Shown piece by piece: positions 1 through 7,085 of a stretch of 7,179 nucleotides of DNA. Source of the stretch: Candidatus Aminicenans sakinawicola JGI OTU-1 (GTDB lineage: Bacteria > Acidobacteriota > Aminicenantia > Aminicenantales > Aminicenantaceae); the NCBI GenBank assembly GCA_000493965.1, contig AWNV01000043.1, positions 1-7,179 on the forward strand. Direction: 5' to 3'. The position numbers and the translations under genes are program-made. Numbering within the stretch: the stretch's first letter is position 1; every line of letters begins with the position of its first letter. The notes beneath the pieces are model-generated. The model was not told the DNA's origin. It did no database searches and saw only the letters and a list, made by a program, of their open reading frames with translations.

Positions 1-2736
1 GATATACTTCCCTATAATGTAAGGCCGGAAATTCAGCCCTATATTCCCGAGGATTTTAGAGTAAGTCCTTTTCTCAGCTATACGATTTCCGGAAATTATT
101 CGCTTCAGAAATTGAGGGAACTTGTCAAAGATAAAATCGAAGTGGGAATAGGTTCTGTAAAAGGGGTGGCAAGTGTGGATGTTACCGGAGGGTCGGATCC
201 TGAGGTAAGAGTCATCCTCGACAAAAAAAAGCTGAAAGGCCTGAATATCCACCCTTATCTTGTTAGATTGCGAATACAGGAAAGAGCCCAAATATTTCCT
301 GCAGGAAAAGCAAAGAAAGGCAGCCAGGAATATATCTTCAAAGTTTCCAATGCTATTAATAGAATCAGAGATCTGGGTGAGACGGTCATCATTTACTCTG
401 GAATAAACCCGGTTAAGTTGAAGGACATAGCAAAAATAGTTCCGTCTTTTGGAGAAATTTACCATATAAACCGCATCAACGGGCAGCCTACAATCAGGCT
501 GACTATTCAAAAAGAAAAAGGGACAAGCACTCTGAAAGTATCACGGAATGTAAAGGCAAGATTAGAGGCTGTAAAGCAAGCTTTGCCCCAGGATTTGATT
601 TTCAGGTCAGTAGATGATGAAAGCGAAGAGATTCAGAAAAGCCTTAAAGAGCTATATTTTCTCATTGGAATAATCATTTCCGTTATTTTCTTACTTGTTT
701 TTATAGTTTTAAAAAGCGTTAAGCCTTCCCTTTTAGTCCTTTCATCCATATTTTTTTCGGTATTAATAACTTTTAATCTTATTTATTTTTTCAAGATTTC
801 TTTAAATATGTTTACTCTTGGAGGCCTGGCACTTGGATTTGGCCTGTTTGTGGATAATTCTATTGTGGTCTTTGAGAATGTGCTGCGGTTGAGAGAAAAA
901 GGGATGCCATCTGTAAAGGCAGCAATCGAGGGTTCGAAAGAGGTATTTCTTCCTGTTTTAGCTGCCACTTTAACCACAATGAGTGTATTCTTTTCTTTTG
1001 CTTATTTTCAGGGAAGAATGAAGCTTTATTATCTTCCTCTGGCTATAGTCATTTCTTCTGCTCTTGCTGCTTCACTCCTTGTGTCTTTTTCATTGATTCC
1101 AGCTTTAAGTCCAATGTTGATAAAGAAAGGAAAGAAGAAAGTCGAGAGATTTCGAGAGATATATGAGAGGATTGTGAGATTTTTTCTTCGTCACCCCATA
1201 GAAGTTATCCTTATAATAGCCGCAATATTTTTTGGAACGTACAAATGGTTCAGGGCAGAAGTAAGCCTTGGTGAGTTTTTCAGGTGGCATTATAAAGAAA
1301 GACTTATCGTATCACTCGGTATGCCTGCTGGGTCAACCATAGAAAGAATGGATGAGGTGGTTAGGAAGTTTGAGGGAAAAGTTCTGGAGGCGGACTATGA
1401 GAAAGAAATGAATTCGTCAATTGGTGAAGAACACAGTACGATTGTTATCACTTTTCCTCCTCAAATAGAAAACTCCTTCCGTCCTTTTCTCTTAAAGGAA
1501 AAATTGATACAGCTTGCTACGAATTTTGCTGGAATAAGCGTTGGCATTTATGGGTTTGACCCTCAGACGTATTATTCCAGCCTTAGCACAGGGACATTTT
1601 ATGATTCAAGGATAAAATTTTTCGGGTATAATTTGAAGAAATTAAAAGAAATAACTTCCAGTCTCGAAAGAACTCTGAAGAGAAATCCCAGGATTAAAGA
1701 TATAAAAATTGTATCTAGCAGATACGGCTGGTGGAGGCTTGATTCCTTTGAGTATGTATTAAAGATCAACCGGGATACTATAAGGAATTATAATGTTGAT
1801 CCCTCATATCTGTATTTTGCTCTTCAATCTTATCTTCAGGGAAGGGTTACTATTCCACTTAAGGCAAAAATCGGCGGCAAGGAGATGGATATTTCAGTTA
1901 AATTTCCAGAAGCCGACGCCATGGACTTAAAGAGTCTTCAAGATTCCCTTATTCGGACAAGGGAAGGGGAGTATTTGAGATTAAAAGAAATTTCAACTCT
2001 GGAAGAAAGGCCTATTGCAGGCTCTATAGACAGAGAGGACCAGCAGTATCAGCAGACAGTCATGTGGGAGTTCAGGGGGCCTTACAAAGCTGGCGACAGA
2101 TATAAGAAGGCTGTTTATTCGATATTGACGCTTCCTCCAGGTTTTTCTGCCACTCTGGAGGAAGAAAGATTTATGACGGCAGAGGAAAAGGGGCAGATAA
2201 AATTTGCCATTATTTTTTCCCTCATAATTATATTCATGATTCTTGCTTCTCTGTATGAATCGATTATACAGCCTTTTTTTATTCTCCTGGCTGTTCCGCT
2301 GGCGTTAATAGGCGTTTTTGTGGCATTTGTGGTGGCTGATTTTCCGTTCGATTCTTCCGCTTATATCGGTGTCATTCTTCTTGGCGGGATTGTGGTAAAC
2401 AATTCTATACTTCTTGTTGACCACATCAACTTAAAGAAAAAGCAGGGGCTTCCACTCGATGAGGCTGTTTGCAAAGGAGCCAGGGAGAGGATCAGGCCAA
2501 TTTTTCTGACAACCAGCACAACTGTCCTCGGAATGCTCCCCTTGATTCTAATCCCCCTTGAAGAAGGGAAAAGACAGATATGGTCTTCTCTGGCTCTTTC
2601 GGCAGTTGGAGGGCTAATCAGTTCGACGATCTTTATTCTTGTTGTTATTCCCATTTTTTATTATTACGGAGATGGCATACGCTCCTGGATTTTTAAGAAG
2701 ACAGGAGAATTGAAAGAAGCAAAGAATAGGTTCTAA
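1..2736 (+). CDS. RND-family efflux transporter permease (AcrB-like), 5' end outside window
   Basis: Proton-driven inner-membrane permease of a tripartite efflux pump, normally working with a periplasmic adaptor and an outer-membrane channel. The frame is open from base 1, and the residues before the first possible internal start (TTG at 112) are homologous (FLSYTISG, then GVASVDV), so the gene enters from the left. 911 residues are visible against about 1030 in the family, so roughly 120 are missing, including TM1. Using residue 1 at base 1, TM2-TM6 lie at about 219-371 and TM7 at about 400-415. The second porter/docking domain follows, then TM8-TM12 at about 733-887. The TM4 motif is FVDNSIVVFEN and the TM10 motif is GIVVNNSILLVD. 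By alignment to AcrB, D407 is kept (D285), D408 is Asn (N286) and K940 is Asn (N800). This pattern occurs in non-AcrB RND subfamilies. Substrate cannot be told. No adaptor gene follows downstream; it may lie upstream. Confidence 0.93.
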   Translation, partial: DILPYNVRPEIQPYIPEDFRVSPFLSYTISGNYSLQKLRELVKDKIEVGIGSVKGVASVDVTGGSDPEVRVILDKKKLKGLNIHPYLVRLRIQERAQIFPAGKAKKGSQEYIFKVSNAINRIRDLGETVIIYSGINPVKLKDIAKIVPSFGEIYHINRINGQPTIRLTIQKEKGTSTLKVSRNVKARLEAVKQALPQDLIFRSVDDESEEIQKSLKELYFLIGIIISVIFLLVFIVLKSVKPSLLVLSSIFFSVLITFNLIYFFKISLNMFTLGGLALGFGLFVDNSIVVFENVLRLREKGMPSVKAAIEGSKEVFLPVLAATLTTMSVFFSFAYFQGRMKLYYLPLAIVISSALAASLLVSFSLIPALSPMLIKKGKKKVERFREIYERIVRFFLRHPIEVILIIAAIFFGTYKWFRAEVSLGEFFRWHYKERLIVSLGMPAGSTIERMDEVVRKFEGKVLEADYEKEMNSSIGEEHSTIVITFPPQIENSFRPFLLKEKLIQLATNFAGISVGIYGFDPQTYYSSLSTGTFYDSRIKFFGYNLKKLKEITSSLERTLKRNPRIKDIKIVSSRYGWWRLDSFEYVLKINRDTIRNYNVDPSYLYFALQSYLQGRVTIPLKAKIGGKEMDISVKFPEADAMDLKSLQDSLIRTREGEYLRLKEISTLEERPIAGSIDREDQQYQQTVMWEFRGPYKAGDRYKKAVYSILTLPPGFSATLEEERFMTAEEKGQIKFAIIFSLIIIFMILASLYESIIQPFFILLAVPLALIGVFVAFVVADFPFDSSAYIGVILLGGIVVNNSILLVDHINLKKKQGLPLDEAVCKGARERIRPIFLTTSTTVLGMLPLILIPLEEGKRQIWSSLALSAVGGLISSTIFILVVIPIFYYYGDGIRSWIFKKTGELKEAKNRF

Positions 2737-2738
2737 TC

Positions 2739-2773
2739 ACAGTTAAAATCCTTTTGATTTGAGACTGTTTTTT
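2739..2773 (+). terminator. Weak intrinsic-terminator-like hairpin after the RND gene
   Basis: Two stacked 5-bp inverted repeats follow the RND stop codon. ACAGT (2739-2743) pairs with ACTGT (2764-2768), and AAATC (2746-2750) pairs with GATTT (2756-2760) around a CTTTT loop. A small internal loop lies between them. The outer arm runs straight into six T residues (2768-2773). The layout is that of a rho-independent terminator, but the stem is AT-rich and interrupted, so it may be inefficient. Confidence 0.35.
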
Positions 2774-2781
2774 GTTATAAA
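2754..2781 (+). promoter_or_regulatory. Candidate sigma-70 promoter with extended -10 for the PLP enzyme gene
   Basis: TTGATT (2754-2759) lies 16 bases before TATAAA (2776-2781). The -10 is preceded by TG at 2773-2774, giving the extended form TGTTATAAA. Transcription would start near 2788, only about 18 bases before the ATG at 2806, leaving room for the weak ribosome site AGAGA (2795-2799). The -35 box sits inside the hairpin that follows the RND gene. Prediction from consensus match only. Confidence 0.42.
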
Positions 2782-2805
2782 ATTTCTAACCGTTAGAGAC
2801 ATAAT

Positions 2806-3870
2806 ATGAATAGATCCGATATGAAAAAAAAGATTCAAGAGTTTCCAAAGAAAAAATTAATTAATTCACCTACGCCTTTTTATAAGCTGGAAAGGCTGTC
2901 CAATTCTCTTGGCTGGCCAGAAATTTACATCAAACGAGAGGACCTTACAGGGCTGGCCTTTGGAGGGAATAAGTCCAGGAAACTGGAGTTTATTATCCAC
3001 GATGCCCTGGATAAAAATGCCGATGCAATCATTACCTGGGGAAGTTTGCAGTCCAACTGGTGCCTTCAGACAGTGGCTGCCGCCAGAAAATTCGGTTTGA
3101 TGCCGGTTCTTATTCTATTTAAATCATATGATATTCCAGGCGGCTATGATGGGAATATGTTTCTTGATTTCATCCTGGATGCCGATATTAGAATTAAAGA
3201 TGCAAAAAAAGGGGGAGTGGTAAAAGAAGAGGATGTGAAGGAGATAATCGAAGAAATTGGAGTAGAACTGAAGAAGGGGGGAAATTCTCCATATGTTGCT
3301 CCTATCGGAGGGTCTATGCTGGGAGGATCTATGGATAGGCCTTATGGGGCTATTGCTTATGTTGATGCTTTCATTGAAATGATGGAACAATCTGAAGTAC
3401 TAGGATTTGAACCGGATTATGTTGTTCATGCTTCTGGTTCGGGAAGCACCCAGGCAGGATTGATTGTAGGAGCAAAGTTACTGAGTGAAAACACAAGGGT
3501 TTTGGGCGTAAGCGTTTCTGATGAAAAAGAGGTTTCTGGGAAGGACATATTTACTATCGTACAGGATACAGAAAAAGCATTAGGTATGGATTTTTCAGTT
3601 GCGAAGGAAGATATTATTGTTTTTGATGAGTACATAGACGAAGGTTATGGAATAGTGTCAAAAAGAGTCGCAGAAGCGATCCGTTTTGTGGCAGTTAAAG
3701 AAGGCATTTTTCTTGACCCGATTTATACAGGTAAAGCCATGATCGGACTTATTGACCTTGTAGATAAGGGCTATTTTAATAAAGATGATAAGGTTGTTTT
3801 TTTTCATACTGGAGGAATACCAGCTCTTTTTCCCAACAAAGAAACTCTCTGCAAGTTTTTAAAATCATAA
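2806..3870 (+). CDS. PLP-dependent enzyme, D-cysteine desulfhydrase / ACC deaminase family
   Basis: Cytoplasmic fold-type II PLP enzyme (tryptophan synthase beta superfamily), 354 residues against about 330-340 usually. The Schiff-base lysine is K56 in GGNKSRKLEF. The substrate loop GSLQSNW (79-85) keeps the Ser-Asn pair of the family (S83, N84). HASGSGSTQAG (208-218) is the phosphate-binding glycine loop. Y281 (EGYG) and Y307 (DPIYTGK) match the two active-site tyrosines of ACC deaminase. T308 and T335 (HTGG) stand where true ACC deaminases have Glu and Leu. This favours D-cysteine desulfhydrase-like beta-elimination (D-cysteine to pyruvate, sulfide and ammonia) or a related sulfo-lyase over ACC deamination. 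Position 85 is Trp, where relatives usually have His or Gln, and residues about 171-180 look like a short insertion. The ATG at 2806 is chosen because AGAGA precedes it; the ATG at 2821 has no ribosome site. Exact substrate is uncertain. Confidence 0.88.
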   Translation: MNRSDMKKKIQEFPKKKLINSPTPFYKLERLSNSLGWPEIYIKREDLTGLAFGGNKSRKLEFIIHDALDKNADAIITWGSLQSNWCLQTVAAARKFGLMPVLILFKSYDIPGGYDGNMFLDFILDADIRIKDAKKGGVVKEEDVKEIIEEIGVELKKGGNSPYVAPIGGSMLGGSMDRPYGAIAYVDAFIEMMEQSEVLGFEPDYVVHASGSGSTQAGLIVGAKLLSENTRVLGVSVSDEKEVSGKDIFTIVQDTEKALGMDFSVAKEDIIVFDEYIDEGYGIVSKRVAEAIRFVAVKEGIFLDPIYTGKAMIGLIDLVDKGYFNKDDKVVFFHTGGIPALFPNKETLCKFLKS

Positions 3871-3885
3871 TCTGATTTTCAGAAG

Positions 3886-5082
3886 TCAGTTAGCATAGTA
3901 TCCTTTTCTGTAGGATACTTTGTAATTCTTGTTTTTGACAATGATTGTTATATTTTTAAATTTTCCGTCCTTCTGGTAATTTTTTGGGTTGTAGACCAGG
4001 AGGTAGTATTCCTGGCAGGCATTTGCAGCCAGCTTGAATCCATCGCTCGGGTTTTGCGAGTTGTCGATAATCCCTCCGGAAGAATCCGCCACCTGGATAA
4101 ATGTATCGAACACATCTTCGGACTGTTCATGCATTTTGATTCCCCGTATATCTTGGGGCTCCTTGTTCATGAAGATGAAGTTGAACATCACAGAGGCGTC
4201 TGAAAATGCCTGGCTGATTTGGTTTACATCCATCCTAGTGGCCCGGTTGTACATCGTGAACAAATCCTGGACCTGACCAATGATGTTGGGTTGGTCTTGA
4301 TACAAGGACATCAGTTGATTTAGTATTTGTGGGTTGATTTCCGGACGGAATTCCCGTTGATAAAAGAAAAACACGATCTTCTGCCCTTTCATGCGTTTCA
4401 TCTGACTGGCAAATATGAGGAATTTCCTCTGATCCACAATCCGAATTTCATCAAGCCTCTGCAGTGTATCTTTGTACCGCGGCAGTTGAAATTCCAAGCC
4501 GAACCCGCTTCCAGAATCGGATTCCATACCAGTCATAGGTGTACCAGAGATACTCCGGACGATCTTCTTTAAATCGTTCAACAGGCTGTTGTAGTCTCCG
4601 GCTCCTATCTTAGTATCCTTACGAACAAGATTCTGCAGCTCTTTGGAAATCTGCTCCCTGGTTTTCGTCTCCAGAGCTTCTCTGGGCAAGGTATAACGCT
4701 TCAAAGGTGTAATGACCGTTAGAGTGTCATCAGGAAGCAGGACATTTTTGAAGAAATAATCAATAGCGTCATTTAGCTGAGGATTATAGTCTAGGAATTG
4801 AAACAGCATGAAGAACCGACGAGCAGTGTTAGGTGTGGACCAGGAGGCCCCTTCCTGTTTTTGCAGGTTAGTATTTTTGACCAGATAGAAAGACTTCAAG
4901 TCCTGGAGTTGTCCGTCTTCATATATCTCAAAGTCCTGAGGGGTCAGAGTGTCAATAAACAAATTCCCATCCATAACTCTGACTGGAACTTCAATGTTTA
5001 CAACTAGGACTTCATGCTGCTCTTGAGCGAAGAGATGAACTGATAAGATTATAAGGATTGGAATAAATATTAATTTTTTCAT
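3886..5082 (-). CDS. Secreted VWFA-related domain protein
   Basis: 398-residue protein resembling the VWFA-related proteins common in Acidobacteriota and Aminicenantes (the TIGR03436 type). Residues 1-20 are a typical Sec signal peptide: MKK, a hydrophobic stretch, then LFAQ before EQ. Next comes the family's N-terminal beta module with VEVPVRV-like and LTPQDFEIYEDGQ motifs (about 28-66). A VWA-like core follows: RRFFMLFQFLDYN (88-100), LLPDDTLTVIT (115-125) and KIVFFFYQREF (235-245). The C-terminus has YYLLVYNPKN (359-368) and ends KVSYRKGYYAN, a recognisable family ending. The metal-binding DxSxS motif expected after the first VWA strand is not present, so metal-dependent adhesion is doubtful. 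Gln, Asn and Ser/Gly-rich linker residues occur at about 183-194. The ATG is supported by AGGAGA eight bases upstream. The gene converges with the PLP gene across 15 bases. Function in the family is not established; an envelope or periplasmic binding or scaffold role is inference. Confidence 0.85.
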   Translation of the reverse strand: MKKLIFIPILIILSVHLFAQEQHEVLVVNIEVPVRVMDGNLFIDTLTPQDFEIYEDGQLQDLKSFYLVKNTNLQKQEGASWSTPNTARRFFMLFQFLDYNPQLNDAIDYFFKNVLLPDDTLTVITPLKRYTLPREALETKTREQISKELQNLVRKDTKIGAGDYNSLLNDLKKIVRSISGTPMTGMESDSGSGFGLEFQLPRYKDTLQRLDEIRIVDQRKFLIFASQMKRMKGQKIVFFFYQREFRPEINPQILNQLMSLYQDQPNIIGQVQDLFTMYNRATRMDVNQISQAFSDASVMFNFIFMNKEPQDIRGIKMHEQSEDVFDTFIQVADSSGGIIDNSQNPSDGFKLAANACQEYYLLVYNPKNYQKDGKFKNITIIVKNKNYKVSYRKGYYAN

Positions 5083-5090
5083 CGTTATTT

Positions 5091-5096
5091 TCTCCT
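5091..5096 (-). promoter_or_regulatory. Ribosome binding site of the VWFA-related gene
   Basis: The - strand reads AGGAGA here, eight bases before the ATG at 5080-5082. It is the best Shine-Dalgarno match among the starts in this window and fixes the start of the signal peptide-bearing protein. Confidence 0.7.
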
Positions 5097-5176
5097 AGGT
5101 TAATTCTATTTTATGCCGATTTGCTAATTAAAATAGCTTTTTCGATCTTCTGACGTACACCATTTCCTTTTCTTTT

Positions 5177-5205
5177 ATTATAGGACTATTTCATATTCGA
5201 GTACA
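5177..5205 (-). promoter_or_regulatory. Candidate promoter of the VWFA-related gene
   Basis: A perfect TATAAT lies on the - strand at 5182-5177. Seventeen bases upstream is TGTACT (5205-5200), a poor -35 matching the consensus at three of six positions. A start near 5170 would give a leader of roughly 88 bases before the ATG at 5082. The spacer is AT-rich, so chance matches are expected. The remainder of the 5083-5370 spacer shows no small ORF with a ribosome site and no RNA gene that I can recognise. Confidence 0.35.
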
Positions 5206-5342
5206 GTATAAAACAACAGATCATACTTAATACATCCACTGAAGACGTAAGATTTCAGGTGTATGGCAAACCGTAAGAGAATCGAGATTTAATCACACTG
5301 TGTTAGTAAGTTGAGGTAGTTCAGGATCAATAATTTTATGAT

Positions 5343-5370
5343 TCACTGAGTTTCAGTTGGGTCACTGAAA
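5343..5370 (-). repeat. Hairpin and short direct repeat right after the DUF5916 stop codon
   Basis: A perfect 7-bp inverted repeat, TTTCAGT (5351-5357) and ACTGAAA (5364-5370), encloses a 6-base loop and touches the stop codon at 5371-5373. TCACTGA also occurs twice as a direct repeat (5343-5349 and 5362-5368). No T-run follows on the - strand, so this is not a clear intrinsic terminator. It could protect or process the 3' end of the transcript, or be chance. Confidence 0.35.
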
Positions 5371-7077
5371 TCAGAATGCATAGGAACATTTCACGAAAAG
5401 TGTCTGAGGCTTATCACCCAAGACACCATACCGGGGGTCACCGTACTGATAGCCGAACTGCAGCATTCCAGCGGGCTGTTTAAAACGGTAAAACAAGAAA
5501 ATCTGCAGATTGCTCTTTTTGTTCAACTCGTTATACTGAAAAAAACCCTTGAGGAAGATATTCCGGTTGATATTGTACGTGGATCTTATCACGAAGATCA
5601 TCCAGTGTTTGGCGGTCCGGTTACCTCCTATACAAGGATGATTAAGAGACTGAAATGCAAATTCCGAAAACAGCTTTTGAGTGACCCTGAGCCGTTTATT
5701 GATCTCAGCAAGACGAAATGTCCGGCCGAAGTTGTATCCAAAAGTAAGCAAGATGTTAAAAAGCTGCCACTCGCGGGTGTCCAGCCCGATAAACAACCTG
5801 GTCGCCCGGTTACGGAACTCCTCTTCAAAGAGTTTATATTCCTCCCTGTGCATAATATTGACTTCAAAACGGTTTTGCTTCATGAGAGAGAGCCCCTGGT
5901 CGATCTGCCAGCTTCGTAGTGTTCTATCTGTGCCCCAGAAGATGTCGTAGTTGGAGATGTACTTGATGTATTCTATTCCCCACTTCTGCATCACGAAAGT
6001 TTTAATAAGACTGGAATTCACTTCTCTCCGATTGTCATCCCAGATATATCCCACAGTGTTGGCATTGTCCCCGAAATTGGCCCCTACCTGAGAGTAGCCG
6101 ATATGAAAATGGAATGTCTCTGTTTCGTAGCTGGGGAACAGCGAGAAGGCCAGATTCTCAGAACCGTAGTCCCCATAACTTAAAGCAAGCTGGCCCTTAA
6201 AACTCAGGTTTTGGAATATTGACAAGTGGGTATCAAGTCCTACCGTTCCGAAATTCTGCCCGTTTATCAGTTTGTTGGCAGCCAAAAGACCGACGGTTGA
6301 TGTTCCTAAAATGCGGCTGTTCAAACGGACAACACTAAAATTGGCAGTATCCTCCTCATTCTTTATAGATTGATTGCTCGTGGCGCTAACATCTAAGGCG
6401 CCGAATTCTCCAAAAAACGCAAACCCACCATAGATATCTCCAATGCGTTTGCTGTAAAACAACTGCTCATAAGGAAGCTGGTACTTGTCCAATCCCTTGC
6501 GAAAATACTCCCTTTTTTCAGGAAGACAAAGCTCATACCTTGTGAGATTGAAAACTTCTTGATCTGGTTCGACGGTAAAAAAATCCGGATTTATAGTGAG
6601 CTGACTGCTTATAGTATTTGTGAATTTCAAGGGAACATCGATTCCGGCACGAATATACGTTCCTTCTCTGTCGGACATTACCATAACATATGGGATAGCC
6701 TCTACCCATTTTTCTACAAGTGCAAGAGTCAATTTTCCCAACCCTTCCATTTCTGATAAACGAAAAGCTGGATCCAGGGGCTCGGTCCAGAAACTGCTGT
6801 CAAGGCGTGGTACGACACGTGAAAAACTGACACCAAGACTTGATCCATCTTCGGGGACGAACATCAAGGCGGTTAGATTGATCGCGATTTCTGCCGTCCA
6901 TCCATCAGATGACTGCTGTATCCTGACCTCCCAATCGCCATTCCACTCGGAATTCAGCATAAGTCCATCCTTACGGATGATGCCGTCGGCCTGTGTCCCT
7001 AGGGTGTTTACACCAAAAAAGAAGTAATTGTCGATGTTTTCAAATAGGTCAAGCAGGATAAATACGGAATCATCTGT
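5371..7077 (-). CDS. DUF5916-family protein (CBM9-like domain plus outer-membrane beta-barrel), N-terminus lost
   Basis: DUF5916 proteins have a signal peptide, an N-terminal CBM9-like beta-sandwich and a C-terminal outer-membrane barrel; their substrate is unknown. The CBM9-like tail starts at about 7077 with DDSVFILLD, then FFGVNTLGTQADG and WTAEIAINL. Counting from the ATG at 6960, INPDFFTVEPDQ (123-134) and NLTRYELCLPEKREYF (138-153) are the family hallmark. Alternating aromatic/polar strands follow, ending in SYAF with a terminal Phe suited to BAM-mediated barrel insertion. The only in-frame start is the ATG at 6958-6960, with AAGGA seven bases upstream. Homology nevertheless continues about 39 codons further, and the frame stays open to a TAA at 7123-7125 with no other ATG, GTG or TTG. 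The signal peptide and first half of the CBM9 domain are therefore missing, replaced by unrelated sequence. A product starting at 6960 would lack an export signal, so the copy is probably non-functional unless the junction is an assembly error. Confidence 0.82.
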   Translation of the reverse strand, partial: TDDSVFILLDLFENIDNYFFFGVNTLGTQADGIIRKDGLMLNSEWNGDWEVRIQQSSDGWTAEIAINLTALMFVPEDGSSLGVSFSRVVPRLDSSFWTEPLDPAFRLSEMEGLGKLTLALVEKWVEAIPYVMVMSDREGTYIRAGIDVPLKFTNTISSQLTINPDFFTVEPDQEVFNLTRYELCLPEKREYFRKGLDKYQLPYEQLFYSKRIGDIYGGFAFFGEFGALDVSATSNQSIKNEEDTANFSVVRLNSRILGTSTVGLLAANKLINGQNFGTVGLDTHLSIFQNLSFKGQLALSYGDYGSENLAFSLFPSYETETFHFHIGYSQVGANFGDNANTVGYIWDDNRREVNSSLIKTFVMQKWGIEYIKYISNYDIFWGTDRTLRSWQIDQGLSLMKQNRFEVNIMHREEYKLFEEEFRNRATRLFIGLDTREWQLFNILLTFGYNFGRTFRLAEINKRLRVTQKLFSEFAFQSLNHPCIGGNRTAKHWMIFVIRSTYNINRNIFLKGFFQYNELNKKSNLQIFLFYRFKQPAGMLQFGYQYGDPRYGVLGDKPQTLFVKCSYAF

Positions 7078-7085
7078 TTTGATGT

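Noticed and set aside
2806..3870. Calling the PLP enzyme an ACC deaminase
   Set aside because: Thr occupies the positions of the Glu and Leu that mark true ACC deaminases (YTGK and HTGG), which fits desulfhydrase-type enzymes better.
3871..3883. TCTGA-TTT-TCAGA hairpin between the convergent PLP and VWFA genes as a bidirectional terminator
   Set aside because: The stem is only 5 bp with a 3-base loop, and no T-run follows on either strand. Too weak to call.
5246..5278. Direct repeat CGTAAGA (5246-5252 and 5272-5278) in the spacer as an operator pair
   Set aside because: Seven bases in an AT-rich spacer, 26 bases apart, not aligned with the promoter candidate. Consistent with chance.
5605..5950. 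Overlapping open frames of 79-104 codons on both strands inside the DUF5916 gene
   Set aside because: They lie antisense or out of frame within a region with clear family homology, lack recognisable motifs, and are shadows of that gene.
5371..6960. Treating the DUF5916 gene as complete, starting at the ATG at 6960
   Set aside because: An AAGGA lies seven bases upstream, but family homology continues about 39 codons beyond the ATG and there is no signal peptide, so the true N-terminus is lost rather than short.
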